Shown here piece by piece: positions 31,997 to 41,300 of a DNA stretch of 64,000 nucleotides. The stretch's first letter is position 1, and every line of letters starts with the position of its first letter. The stretch comes from [Clostridium] scindens ATCC 35704. Its GTDB lineage: Bacteria > Bacillota > Clostridia > Lachnospirales > Lachnospiraceae. The notes under the pieces are model-generated. The model did not search any database. It saw only the letters and a list, made by a program, of their open reading frames with translations, and had not been told where the DNA came from. The translations under genes and the position numbers were made by a program. The stretch is from positions 1,669,501 through 1,733,500 of the forward strand of contig NZ_CP036170.1 of the NCBI RefSeq assembly GCF_004295125.1, read 5' to 3'.

Positions 31997-34900
31997 ATGG
32001 GAACAAAGTCTACGCGAAAAGATTTTTATATGGAGATAAGAAAGAGTTCAGGGCGTTTTATATCAATCCTGTTTATTGTGGCGCTCGGAGTTGCTTTCTT
32101 TTCCGGGATACGCTCCTCCGAGCCGTCAATGCGGCTAACCGGAGATGCTTATTTCGACGGCGCGAATCTTTTTGACATTAAGACGGTAAGCACGCTGGGA
32201 ATCACCAGAGAGGATATCCGGGCGCTTCAAGATGTGGATCATGTGGCAAAAGCGGAAGGCTCATACAGCGCGGACTTCCTAAGCAATACAGAAGATGAGC
32301 AGTATGTTCTTCACGTGATGGCGCTGCAGAAAGATATGAATGAGGTGGCGGTGACGGATGGCAGGCTTCCGGAGAAGATCGGCGAATGCCTGGCGGACGA
32401 TGAGATGGGATACAAGGTGGGCGATAAGATTACGCTAAAGTCGGGAACCAGCAATCCGGTATCGGATACGTTAAAGACAGAGAAGCTTACGGTAGTCGGA
32501 ACCGGCAGCAGCCCCTGCTATATCTCCTTTGGCAGAGGCAGCGCAGCCATCGGAACCGGAAGCATAGATGGATTCCTGATCGTCCCGGAACAGACGTTTG
32601 ACCTGGAGGCCTATACGGAAGCCTATGTGCAGGTGGCGGGGGCAAAGGAATTGACGACCTATACGGAAGCCTATGATAAAAAGATCGAAGAGGTCATGGA
32701 TGGCATTGAAGACATCACCGGAGACCGGGGCAAGATACGAAGACAGCAGTTGCTGGATGATGCCAATGCCGAACTTGACAAAGCCAAGGATGAACTCGCG
32801 AAAGGAAAAGAAGAATCTGACCAGAAGCTAGGCGATGCAGCCAATGCCATTGCCGATGGCGAGCAGCAGCTAGGCGATGCCCGGGCGAAGATAGAGGACG
32901 GCAAGAGCCAGATTGCCGATGCGAAGGCAACCTTGAATTCCAAGCAGAAGGAACTGGACAATGCAAAGGCAGAGTATGAGAACGGACTGGCAAAGTTTCA
33001 GGAAGGAAAGGCCGCTTATGAGCAGGGCGCGGCAGAGTTTGCCGCAGGCAAGCCGGCAGCACAGGAACAGATCCGGCAGGGAGAAGAAGGGCTGGCCATG
33101 TTCCGCCAGCAGCTGGATCAGGGCTGGAACGGATATAACCGGCTTCTGGAGAACATAAAGTGGATGGAGGATAATCCCATGGACCCATCGCGGCCCGAAT
33201 ATGATGAATGGCTCCTGACATTGGGAGGACTAAAGGAGCAGGCAGATGCGACAAACAAGGATCTTAGCGCGCAGGAAGAGGAATATGCCAAGCAGTCTGC
33301 CAAACTTGAAGGGGCGAAAAAGCAGTTAAGCGATGGCGGGCAGAAACTTCAAGATACGAAGGTCGCTCTGGATGCCAGCGAGCAGCAGCTTAGCCAGGCC
33401 GCTAACCAGATAAAGTCGGGGCAGGAGCAGATCAATGCCGGATGGCAGGAACTCCATTCGAAGGAAGCCACGCTGACCGATGGCGAGAATGAACTGAACG
33501 CCAAGGAAGCGGAACTGGAAGATGCCAAGAAGGAATATGAAGACGGCAAGGCCAAAGCCGAGGCCGAGATAGAAGACGGCGAGAAGAAGATCAGCGATGC
33601 GGAAAGGGAGATCGCCGATATCGAAAAGCCCAAATGGTATGTCTATGACAGAAGTTCTCTGCCGGAGTTCTCCGGATACGGAGAGAATGCCGACCGGATG
33701 CGGGCCATAGGAAAGGTGTTCCCGGTCATCTTCTTTCTGGTAGCCGCGCTGATCAGCCTTACCAGCATGACCCGCATGGTGGAGGAGCAGCGCACCGCGA
33801 TTGGAACCATGAAGGCGCTGGGTTATGACAAATTCGCCATTGCGTCCAAATATCTGGGCTACGCCCTTCTGGCGACGGTGGGCGGAAGCGTGATCGGCGT
33901 GCTGGTAGGCGAAAAGATCCTTCCCTTTATCATTATCTATGCGTATGAGATTATGTACCACCACATCCCGAAGATATTGGTGCCCTATAACTGGAAATAT
34001 GCGGCAATCGCTTCCTTTGCGGCGATCATCTGTACCATGGCTGCTACATTCCTGGCCTGCTACAGGGAGTTGGACGCGCAGCCGGCGGAATTGATGCGTC
34101 CGCCATCGCCGAAGGATGGAAAGCGGGTATTTCTGGAGCGGATAGGGATAATATGGAAGCATCTGAACTTTACATGGAAGTCTACCGTAAGGAATCTGAT
34201 GCGTTACAAAAAGCGTTTCTTCATGACCATATTCGGGATCGGAGGCTGTATGGCCCTGATGCTGGTCGGTTTTGGGCTTAAGGATTCCATCTTTGATATC
34301 GCGGATATCCAATATGATGATATTCAGGTATATGACGGAAGCATCTACCTTCAGGAGAACCTGACGGAGGAGCAGAGGCAGGATTTGAGAGGATTCCTTA
34401 AAAAAGACAAGGACGTGCAGCGCTTTATTGATGCTAATATGCAGAGCGTGACGCTGGTCAATGGTAAGAAGGAGCGGGAAACCTATGAATGCGTATTGGA
34501 AGATCCGGGAAAAATGAACCAGTACATCCATCTGCGCGACCGCAAGACCAAGGAAGCCTATGAATTATCGGACGAGGGAGCGATCATAAGCGAGAAGACA
34601 GCCAAATTGCTGGATGCAAAGGAGGGGGACAGTGTCTACATCAAGGATGAGAAGGATGGGAATAAAGAAGTAAAGATCGAGCATATCTGTGAGAATTATA
34701 TGGGACACTATCTCTATATGACGCCAAAATACTATGAGAAGGTGTACAATGAGAAGCCGGATTATAACAGCATATTCTTTGCCGCCAAGGATTCTTATAC
34801 GAAGAAGCAGTTGGAGAAGGCCGGAGAAAAGATTGTGGCGGAGGATGCGGTGCTCAGTGTTGGCTATATGCATGACATAGAGAAGCAGCTGGACGATATG

Positions 34901-35311
34901 CTAAAGAGCCTGAATCTGGTAATCGTTGTCCTGATCATCTCGGCAGGAATGCTGGCCTTTGTCGTGCTTTATAATCTGAATAATATTAATATTACGGAAA
35001 GACAGAGGGAGCTTGCCACGCTTAAAGTGCTGGGATTCTACAATCCGGAAGTGGCAGCCTATGTGTACAGGGAAAATATCATCCTGACATTTGTGGGAGC
35101 GGCTGTGGGAGCAGTTCTTGGAAGGATTCTCCATTTGTTCGTGATCCAGACGGTAGAGGTGGATGCCGCCATGTTCGGACGTAACATCAACTTGCCAAGT
35201 TATCTGTACAGCCTGGCGTTTACCGTAGCATTTTCCTTTATCGTCAATGGCGTGATGTATTTTAAACTCCGGAAGATAGATATGGTAGAGTCATTAAAGA
35301 GTGTTGAATAG
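31997..35311 (+). CDS. Large FtsX-family ABC permease with extracellular coiled coil
   Basis: The 1104-residue protein starts with a membrane segment (about residues 17-37), then an outside region that from about residue 250 to 540 is a long coiled coil made of repeats such as DGEQQLGDARAKIEDGKSQI and DGENELNAKEAELEDAKKEY. Three FtsX-type membrane segments follow (about residues 570-700), then a second extracellular domain and three more C-terminal segments. This 4+4-like layout with a YhgE-like coiled coil is common in Firmicutes. The function is unknown; cell-wall or peptide export is likely. GAGGTGG lies before the ATG. Confidence 0.88.
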   Translation: MGTKSTRKDFYMEIRKSSGRFISILFIVALGVAFFSGIRSSEPSMRLTGDAYFDGANLFDIKTVSTLGITREDIRALQDVDHVAKAEGSYSADFLSNTEDEQYVLHVMALQKDMNEVAVTDGRLPEKIGECLADDEMGYKVGDKITLKSGTSNPVSDTLKTEKLTVVGTGSSPCYISFGRGSAAIGTGSIDGFLIVPEQTFDLEAYTEAYVQVAGAKELTTYTEAYDKKIEEVMDGIEDITGDRGKIRRQQLLDDANAELDKAKDELAKGKEESDQKLGDAANAIADGEQQLGDARAKIEDGKSQIADAKATLNSKQKELDNAKAEYENGLAKFQEGKAAYEQGAAEFAAGKPAAQEQIRQGEEGLAMFRQQLDQGWNGYNRLLENIKWMEDNPMDPSRPEYDEWLLTLGGLKEQADATNKDLSAQEEEYAKQSAKLEGAKKQLSDGGQKLQDTKVALDASEQQLSQAANQIKSGQEQINAGWQELHSKEATLTDGENELNAKEAELEDAKKEYEDGKAKAEAEIEDGEKKISDAEREIADIEKPKWYVYDRSSLPEFSGYGENADRMRAIGKVFPVIFFLVAALISLTSMTRMVEEQRTAIGTMKALGYDKFAIASKYLGYALLATVGGSVIGVLVGEKILPFIIIYAYEIMYHHIPKILVPYNWKYAAIASFAAIICTMAATFLACYRELDAQPAELMRPPSPKDGKRVFLERIGIIWKHLNFTWKSTVRNLMRYKKRFFMTIFGIGGCMALMLVGFGLKDSIFDIADIQYDDIQVYDGSIYLQENLTEEQRQDLRGFLKKDKDVQRFIDANMQSVTLVNGKKERETYECVLEDPGKMNQYIHLRDRKTKEAYELSDEGAIISEKTAKLLDAKEGDSVYIKDEKDGNKEVKIEHICENYMGHYLYMTPKYYEKVYNEKPDYNSIFFAAKDSYTKKQLEKAGEKIVAEDAVLSVGYMHDIEKQLDDMLKSLNLVIVVLIISAGMLAFVVLYNLNNINITERQRELATLKVLGFYNPEVAAYVYRENIILTFVGAAVGAVLGRILHLFVIQTVEVDAAMFGRNINLPSYLYSLAFTVAFSFIVNGVMYFKLRKIDMVESLKSVE

Positions 35312-35365
35312 GGTCATATTTTCAAAAGAACTTTTAATATAAAAATTATATATTCAAGGGAATTG

Positions 35366-35392
35366 TTAGCACTCTTTTTCAAAGAGTGCTAA
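35366..35392. promoter_or_regulatory. CIRCE element (HrcA operator)
   Basis: TTAGCACTC and GAGTGCTAA flank exactly 9 bases, a perfect match to the CIRCE consensus. It lies 8 bases upstream of the htpG -35 box. HrcA repression relieved by heat or misfolded protein is expected. Confidence 0.95.
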
Positions 35393-35399
35393 TTTTCTA

Positions 35400-35428
35400 T
35401 TGACTTTTGAATTTCTTCGTATTATCAT
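35400..35428 (+). promoter_or_regulatory. htpG promoter
   Basis: TTGACT at 35400-35405 and TATCAT at 35423-35428 are 17 bases apart, just after the CIRCE element. Confidence 0.75.
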
Positions 35429-35492
35429 AACTGATAGATAATCAAGCGGGAGATAGCCGCAAAAAAATTACAATGAATTAGGAGTGATAAAG

Positions 35493-37553
35493 ATGGCAGC
35501 AAAAAAAGGCAGTTTATCTATCAGCAGTGAAAACATATTTCCAATTATAAAGAAATGGGTGTACTCAGACCATGATATTTTCGTGCGCGAAATGGTATCC
35601 AATGGCTGCGACGCGATTACGAAGCTTAAGAAACTGGATATGATGGGTGAATACCAGCTTCCGGATGGCTATAAGCCCAGCATCAAGATTGAGGTAAATC
35701 CAGAAGAAAAGACGCTGAAGTTCACAGACAATGGCATCGGAATGACGGCTGACGAGGTAGAGGAATATATTACCCAGATCGCATTCTCCGGCGCTACAGA
35801 GTTCCTGGAAAAGTATAAGGACAAGACGACGGAAGATGATATGATCGGCCATTTCGGATTGGGATTCTATTCAGCCTTCATGGTAGCGGATGAAGTGCAT
35901 ATTGACACGCTTTCTTATAAGGAAGGCGCCACCCCGGTTCATTGGGTAAGCAACGGCGGTACGGAATATGAGATGGAAGATGGCGCCAAGGCAGAGGTAG
36001 GATCTACCATGACGCTGTACCTGAATGAAGACAGCCTGGAATTTGCCAATGAATACCGTGTAAGAGAAGTCATCGAGAAATACTGTTCCTTCATGCCGGT
36101 TGAGATCTTCCTTTCCAAGGAACATGCGGAACCGGAGTATGAGACCATCGATGAGGCGGATTTAAAAGAAGATGATGTAGTCATCGAGCATATTCACGAA
36201 GATGCCAAGATGGAAGAAAAGGAAAATGAAGACGGCGAAAAGGAAATGGTGGAAGTAGAGCCGGCTAAGGAAAAGGTGAAGATCCAGAAGCGTCCGGTAT
36301 CCTTAAGCGACATTCAGCCTTTGTGGACAAAGCATCCGAATGAATGCTCGGATGAGGACTATCTGGAATTCTACCGCAAGGTATTCCTGGACTATAAAGA
36401 GCCTCTGTTCTGGATCCACCTGAATATGGACTATCCATTTAACTTAAAGGGAATCTTATACTTCCCAAGAATCAACACCGAATATGATTCTATAGAAGGA
36501 ACCATCAAGCTGTATAACAATCAGGTATTCATCGCCGATAATATCAAGGAAGTCATACCAGAATTCCTGATGGTATTAAAGGGAGTCATCGACTGCCCGG
36601 ACCTTCCGCTGAACGTATCCAGAAGCGCGCTGCAGAATGATGGATTTGTCAATAAGATTGCGGACTATATCTCCAAGAAAGTAGCGGATAAACTGTCCGG
36701 AATGTGTAAGACAAAGAGAGAGGATTATGAGAAATACTGGGACAGCATCAGCCCGTTCATCAAATTCGGATGCCTCAAAGACGAGAAATTCTGCGATAAG
36801 ATGAAGGATGCCATCCTCTTTAAGAATATCGGCCACAAATATCTGACGCTGAAAGACTGTATCGAGGAAAACGGCGGAGAAGTAGTGGAGCCAAATGACA
36901 AGAAGGAAGAAGAGAGTGCTGATGGCAGCGATGAGAACAAAGTAGAAGAGATTAAGACGACGATCTACTATGTAACGGATGAAGTACAGCAAAGCCAGTA
37001 CATCAACATGTTCAAGAGTCAGGGACAGGATGCGGTAATACTGGGACATAACATTGATTCCCCATTTATTACGCAGCTGGAGCAGCGTAACCCGGCCATC
37101 CGGTTCCAGAGAATCGACGCTGACGTGACGGATACCATCAAGGAAGAAGTGGCGGAAGAGGAGAAGGAAGAATTTAAGAAGACCTCTGACAGCCTGATTG
37201 AAATTTTCCGCAAAGAATTGGAAAATGACAAGCTGGATGTAAAGATAGAGAAACTCAAGGATGACAATACGGCAGCCATGATCACCCTGTCAGAGCAGAA
37301 CCGCCGAATGCAGGAAATGATGAAGATGTATGGCATGGACGGAATGAATATGGGCGGAGAGAGCACCCTGATCCTGAATGCCAACCATCCGCTGGTGCAG
37401 TACGTGGTAGAGCACAAAGACAGCGAGAATACCAGCATCATCTGCAAGCAGCTCTATGATCTGGCGATGCTGGCACACAAACCATTAAGCCCGGAAGAGA
37501 TGACGGCATTCGTAAAGAGGAGCAATGAGATCATGATGCTTCTGACGAAGTAA
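35493..37553 (+). CDS. htpG: Hsp90-family chaperone HtpG
   Basis: The 686-residue chaperone has the GHKL ATPase domain at the N terminus with EMVSNGCDAITKL (ATP-binding Glu/Asn helix), KFTDNGIGMTADEVEEYI and GHFGLGFYSAFMVAD, then the middle domain with PLFWIHLNMDYPFNLKGILYFP and PLNVSRSALQND, and the C-terminal dimerisation domain. An acidic Glu/Lys insertion lies near residues 235-270 (MEEKENEDGEKEMVEVEP), longer than in E. coli. AGGAG at 35480-35484 selects the ATG at 35493. CIRCE control is direct from the sequence. Confidence 0.96.
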   Translation: MAAKKGSLSISSENIFPIIKKWVYSDHDIFVREMVSNGCDAITKLKKLDMMGEYQLPDGYKPSIKIEVNPEEKTLKFTDNGIGMTADEVEEYITQIAFSGATEFLEKYKDKTTEDDMIGHFGLGFYSAFMVADEVHIDTLSYKEGATPVHWVSNGGTEYEMEDGAKAEVGSTMTLYLNEDSLEFANEYRVREVIEKYCSFMPVEIFLSKEHAEPEYETIDEADLKEDDVVIEHIHEDAKMEEKENEDGEKEMVEVEPAKEKVKIQKRPVSLSDIQPLWTKHPNECSDEDYLEFYRKVFLDYKEPLFWIHLNMDYPFNLKGILYFPRINTEYDSIEGTIKLYNNQVFIADNIKEVIPEFLMVLKGVIDCPDLPLNVSRSALQNDGFVNKIADYISKKVADKLSGMCKTKREDYEKYWDSISPFIKFGCLKDEKFCDKMKDAILFKNIGHKYLTLKDCIEENGGEVVEPNDKKEEESADGSDENKVEEIKTTIYYVTDEVQQSQYINMFKSQGQDAVILGHNIDSPFITQLEQRNPAIRFQRIDADVTDTIKEEVAEEEKEEFKKTSDSLIEIFRKELENDKLDVKIEKLKDDNTAAMITLSEQNRRMQEMMKMYGMDGMNMGGESTLILNANHPLVQYVVEHKDSENTSIICKQLYDLAMLAHKPLSPEEMTAFVKRSNEIMMLLTK

Positions 37554-37594
37554 GGAGAATAGAATTACGGCCTCCGGCTATTTTGCCAAACGAT

Positions 37595-37641
37595 AAGAGT
37601 CTGAGACAGTCGGCTTTAATAAGCCCCTGTCTCAGACTCTT
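37595..37641. terminator. Terminator after htpG, probably bidirectional
   Basis: AAGAGTCTGAGACAG pairs with CTGTCTCAGACTCTT (15 bp) and the loop contains a further GGCTT/AAGCC stem. The T tract downstream is interrupted (ACATTTCATTTTA). Confidence 0.8.
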
Positions 37642-37651
37642 ACATTTCATT

Positions 37652-37984
37652 TTACTTTTTGTATTTGCCAAATGCTTTTTCTTCATCCAGATGTACATCC
37701 TTAAAAAACACGATCAGCCATACAATAAATGCGATCACTGCCATATACTGCGAAATAAAATACGAAAGGATAGCGCCAATGCCCATAATGCCCGCCCAGA
37801 TTAAAAAGGCATTTCTCTGATCCCTGCTCATCCTGTCCTGGTCATACAGTTCTCTTTGATATTTGGGAATCGTATTAAAGCCGCTGATCAATATCGCGGC
37901 CTTGCCCTTCAAAATCGCGAATAATAAAGCTAATAACAAAAACAGCAGACACGAAATACCCATTAAAATAAATCCAATATTCAT
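37652..37984 (-). CDS. DUF3784-like small membrane protein
   Basis: The 110-residue protein has a membrane segment at about residues 3-25 and two more in the second half (about 60-100), and a cytoplasmic loop KGKAAILISGFNTIPKYQRELYD. The pattern ISGFNTIPKYER in such a loop is characteristic of DUF3784 proteins, which are common and uncharacterised in Firmicutes. I start at 37984 because AGGAG lies just upstream; the frame is open further to 38053. It is followed convergently by the htpG terminator. Confidence 0.75.
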   Translation of the reverse strand: MNIGFILMGISCLLFLLLALLFAILKGKAAILISGFNTIPKYQRELYDQDRMSRDQRNAFLIWAGIMGIGAILSYFISQYMAVIAFIVWLIVFFKDVHLDEEKAFGKYKK

Positions 37985-38004
37985 AACATCACTCCTAACC
38001 TTTC

Positions 38005-38475
38005 CTATAATTCCCGCCAGTTCCCCAGCATTTTCCCCACATAAGCATCCCATTCCCGCTCCAGCGTCTTATCCATGGTAAAGGTGTGCATGGAGGTGCC
38101 GGTGATGCATTGCAGCGTTGTCCCGTCATAGTGGAAGTTCAAGTATAAGCCCTGGATGTCCTCGGCCCGGCAGGCGCCAATCTGGTGCTTCTCCAGGAAA
38201 GCGGCAAAGTTTTCCGGGGCCAGCGACAGGACGATCTTGAAGTTTAGCGGGGTGCGCCTGCCTCGTATGATGGCAAAGCAAAGTTCGCGAACCTCCTTCC
38301 AGTAGGAGTGCGAGCGCTTCGGGGCGTCATCGAAGAAATCCTTCTGCAGGAAGCCGTCCAGGGTAAATTTATTGAATGTGGTGATCTCTCCTTCGATAAA
38401 GGAAAACTGGTCAAAGGTTTCCTTCAGGAGAAGGTGGGCCATACAAGTTTTTGCTGATAATGTAATAAAGTCCAT
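38005..38475 (-). CDS. DUF5721 family protein
   Basis: The 156-residue soluble protein matches a short family common in Lachnospiraceae: it begins MDFITLSAKTCMAHLLLKETFDQF, has FTLDGFLQKDFFDD and a central charged stretch, and ends WDAYVGKMLGNWREL. No catalytic pattern is visible and the role is unknown. An AAAAGGAG site precedes the ATG. It is upstream of the DUF3784-like gene on the same strand with a 20-base gap, so both are probably in one transcript. Confidence 0.75.
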   Translation of the reverse strand: MDFITLSAKTCMAHLLLKETFDQFSFIEGEITTFNKFTLDGFLQKDFFDDAPKRSHSYWKEVRELCFAIIRGRRTPLNFKIVLSLAPENFAAFLEKHQIGACRAEDIQGLYLNFHYDGTTLQCITGTSMHTFTMDKTLEREWDAYVGKMLGNWREL

Positions 38476-38584
38476 ATGAAAACTCCTTTTCTAACTCTGA
38501 TTAATAGTATAGCATAGGTTTGACTTTTATAGGGAAAAACAGTACAATATTCCTATATGTGCAAATAGGGAGAAGGCAGCAGCC

Positions 38585-39382
38585 GTGGGAGATATAGACA
38601 AAAGAAAAGTAAAAGAAAATGAAGAAAAAGATGCAGTGCTGCGTATCGCGGTGACGGTAGCCGTCATCCTTCTGATCATAGGAATCATCGTTGTCGTAGT
38701 AAAGGTTCTCAATCCAAAGGCAGATACGCAGAAAGGACTCCAGAAGTTAAAGCAGATGGAGCAGACGGATGTGGCGAAGGTAGATAAGAAGATCCGGAAA
38801 CTGGAGGAAGCGGAGCGGCAGGCAGACGAGGAGTGGGCTAGTCGTCCGGCAAGCGAGAAGTTTGTCAATGCGCTTGTAATGGGGGATTCCGTCACGCAGG
38901 GGCTGTCTGAATTCGGAGTTCTGGATGCGGCATATGTACAGGCCGACCGGGGAACCGGGGTAAGCGAGGCGGCGGATAATAAGATCGAGGAACATCTTGC
39001 CAAAGCGGAAGAATTAAAGCCCCAAGTGCTGTTCCTGGCGTACGGGATGAATGATATCAAGGCAGCCAGGGGCAATGCCAAGGCATTTGCCAAGGCATAT
39101 AAGGCGGTGCTTGAGAGGCTTAAGGAATCATTGCCAGATACCAGGATATACGTTAACAGCATACTTCCTGTGAGGCAGTCCGTGATCGATGAGAATGAAT
39201 GGTATGGCAACATCGGCGAGTATAATAAGAAACTGGAGGCGCTGTGCGAAAAAGAGGATGTGACGTTCATTGACAACGGAAGCCTGGTAAAGGAAGAATA
39301 TTATACGGAAGATGGAATCCATATGCAGCCGGATTACTATACAGAATGGGTGAACCATATGGCGGAGGTCGCAGATTTGTGA
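38585..39382 (+). CDS. Membrane-anchored SGNH/GDSL hydrolase
   Basis: The 265-residue protein starts with GTG and has one N-terminal membrane segment (about residues 20-42), a short coiled-coil linker and an SGNH hydrolase domain. Block I is VMGDSVTQGLSEFG (nucleophile Ser), block III is YGMNDIKAARG, and block V is DGIHMQPDYY with the catalytic Asp and His. Enzymes of this kind add or remove acyl groups on surface polymers. Its stop overlaps the next start (TGATG), so it is the first gene of a translationally coupled four-gene cluster with an MBOAT acyltransferase and a DHHW protein. Confidence 0.88.
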   Translation: MGDIDKRKVKENEEKDAVLRIAVTVAVILLIIGIIVVVVKVLNPKADTQKGLQKLKQMEQTDVAKVDKKIRKLEEAERQADEEWASRPASEKFVNALVMGDSVTQGLSEFGVLDAAYVQADRGTGVSEAADNKIEEHLAKAEELKPQVLFLAYGMNDIKAARGNAKAFAKAYKAVLERLKESLPDTRIYVNSILPVRQSVIDENEWYGNIGEYNKKLEALCEKEDVTFIDNGSLVKEEYYTEDGIHMQPDYYTEWVNHMAEVADL

Positions 39383-39867
39383 TGAAGAAGCGGAAGATAG
39401 ATTTGCTTAACATATTAAAATATGGAATGGTCATCGTATTTATCGTCTATATCGTATTACTCCTGTCCCGGGAGGGCGGTAATGAGGTGCCGGTCAAGAC
39501 GATAAGTAAGAATATCCTGGCTGTCGTCAAGACGGAGGGAATGAAGAAGGGGACGACCCAGGATCTTAAGAAGTATTATGGGCTGAATGCCAGCGATTAT
39601 GACGGGGTCATGCTGTATATTCCGGATGATGTCATGAGCGTGAATGAGATTCTGGTGGTCAAGTTAAAGGACAAGTCCCAGGCCGAGGCCGTGGAAGAAG
39701 CCGCAAGAAAGCGCCTGGACACCCAGAAGACAAGTTTCGAGGGCTATGGGGCGAAGCAGACAAAACTGATTAATTCGGCGGTACTGGATAGCAGAGGCTA
39801 TTATCTTTTAATGGCTGTTTCGGAAGATGCGGACAGCATCTATAAGGCTTTTAAGAAGAGTATGTAG
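39382..39867 (+). CDS. DUF4358 domain protein
   Basis: The 161-residue protein has an N-terminal membrane segment (about residues 11-30) and an outside DUF4358 domain, with LKKYYGLNASDYDGVMLYIPDD and MSVNEILVVKLKDKSQAEAVEEAA split over residues 65-115. The ATG overlaps the stop of the SGNH gene. DUF4358 proteins are often next to MBOAT/AlgI genes in Firmicutes, but their role is unknown. The MBOAT gene follows after 18 bases. Confidence 0.82.
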   Translation: MKKRKIDLLNILKYGMVIVFIVYIVLLLSREGGNEVPVKTISKNILAVVKTEGMKKGTTQDLKKYYGLNASDYDGVMLYIPDDVMSVNEILVVKLKDKSQAEAVEEAARKRLDTQKTSFEGYGAKQTKLINSAVLDSRGYYLLMAVSEDADSIYKAFKKSM

Positions 39868-39885
39868 AAGAAGGGTTAGGACGGC

Positions 39886-41292
39886 ATGTTATTCAGTAGT
39901 ATCGTATTTTTATTTACATTTTTACCAGTGATTTTAATCCTATATTATCTTGTACCAAGACGGCTGAAGAATGCGTTGCTTCTTCTTTGCAGTCTTGTTT
40001 TCTATGCCTGGGGAGAGCCGGTATATATATTCCTGATGATATTTTCCATTATATTTAACTATATCAGCGGACTTGACATTGCAAGGAATCTTAAGAACCG
40101 GCGCGCGGCCCGGGGAAGCCTGATCTTCAACCTGATCGTGAACCTTGGAATTCTGGGGTTCTTCAAATACGAAGGCTTCCTGCTGGACAGTCTGAACCGC
40201 GTGCTGCCGGTGGATATTCCGTACAGGGAATTAGCGCTGCCGATCGGGATCTCTTTCTATACCTTCCAGATCCTTTCCTATATTATAGATGTATATCGCC
40301 AGAATGTGAAGGCGCAGAAGAATTTTATGGATTTTGCCCTGTATGTGACCATGTTCCCACAGCTGATCGCAGGCCCGATCGTAAGATACTCGGATATTGA
40401 GAAGCAGCTGCATTCCAGACAAGAGTCCTTTCGCAAATTCGGAGACGGCGCCATGTTCTTTATCCGGGGGCTGGCAAAGAAGGTGCTGCTGGCCAATACC
40501 ATTGGCATGGTATTTACGGAGGTTACTTCCCTGGATCCGGGGAAGATGTCCGTACTCAGCGCGTGGCTTGGGTGCGCTGCGTATACCTTCCAGATATACT
40601 TCGACTTCAGCGGCTATTCGGATATGGCAATCGGACTTGGCAAAATGTTCGGGTTCGAATTTCTGAAGAACTTTGATTATCCGTACATTTCCAGAAGCAT
40701 TACGGAATTCTGGCGCAGATGGCACATTTCCCTGAGCACCTGGTTCAAAGAATATCTATACATACCTCTGGGGGGAAACCGGGTAAGCACGGCGAAGCAT
40801 ATCCGCAATCTGCTGGTTGTCTGGTTCCTCACCGGGCTATGGCATGGGGCGGCCTGGAACTTTGTGGCGTGGGGACTGTATTATGGAATCCTTCTGATCA
40901 TGGAGAAGTATTTTCTTGGGAGATTCCTTGAGAAACTGCCAGGATTATTGCGCCATATCTACAGCCTGCTGCTGGTGATGATCGGCTGGGTATTCTTCTT
41001 CAGCCCCGGCCTTGGAAATGCATTCGGGTACCTGAAAGTAATGTTCGGGGCAGGCGCCCATGGCTTTATCGACAGGGAAGGCCTATATCTATTCTTTACG
41101 AATGCAATTCTGTGGGTAGTCCTGATACTTGGCTCTACCCCTTTGGTGCACCGGACGTACGAAAGACTGCTTGAACGCAAAGGACAAGGAAGAATGGCTG
41201 TGGGATGCATCCTATATGGCATGATGTTTTTGCTGTGTGTGGCATATCTGGTGACAGAGACTTACAACCCATTCCTGTATTTTAGATTTTAG
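39886..41292 (+). CDS. MBOAT-family O-acyltransferase (AlgI/DltB-like)
   Basis: The 468-residue membrane protein matches the AlgI branch of MBOAT acyltransferases, which move acyl groups from the cytoplasm to extracellular polysaccharide. Typical stretches are YFDFSGYSDMAIGLGKMFGF, FWRRWHISLSTWFKEYLYIPLGGNR in two halves, and LTGLWHGAAWNFVAWG with the catalytic His. About ten membrane segments are visible. It follows the DUF4358 gene and precedes a DHHW protein, the same set of partners as in alginate-type acetylation modules. Confidence 0.92.
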   Translation: MLFSSIVFLFTFLPVILILYYLVPRRLKNALLLLCSLVFYAWGEPVYIFLMIFSIIFNYISGLDIARNLKNRRAARGSLIFNLIVNLGILGFFKYEGFLLDSLNRVLPVDIPYRELALPIGISFYTFQILSYIIDVYRQNVKAQKNFMDFALYVTMFPQLIAGPIVRYSDIEKQLHSRQESFRKFGDGAMFFIRGLAKKVLLANTIGMVFTEVTSLDPGKMSVLSAWLGCAAYTFQIYFDFSGYSDMAIGLGKMFGFEFLKNFDYPYISRSITEFWRRWHISLSTWFKEYLYIPLGGNRVSTAKHIRNLLVVWFLTGLWHGAAWNFVAWGLYYGILLIMEKYFLGRFLEKLPGLLRHIYSLLLVMIGWVFFFSPGLGNAFGYLKVMFGAGAHGFIDREGLYLFFTNAILWVVLILGSTPLVHRTYERLLERKGQGRMAVGCILYGMMFLLCVAYLVTETYNPFLYFRF

Positions 41293-41300
41293 GAGACGCA

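Noticed and set aside
32760-33620. Internal DNA repeats in the permease gene
   Set aside because: The similarity reflects heptad-type protein repeats of the coiled coil, not a repeat element or CRISPR.
33326-34531. 401-codon open frame on the minus strand
   Set aside because: It lies antisense to the FtsX-type permease, shows no domain and has no ribosome site; it is a by-product of codon bias in the coiled-coil gene.
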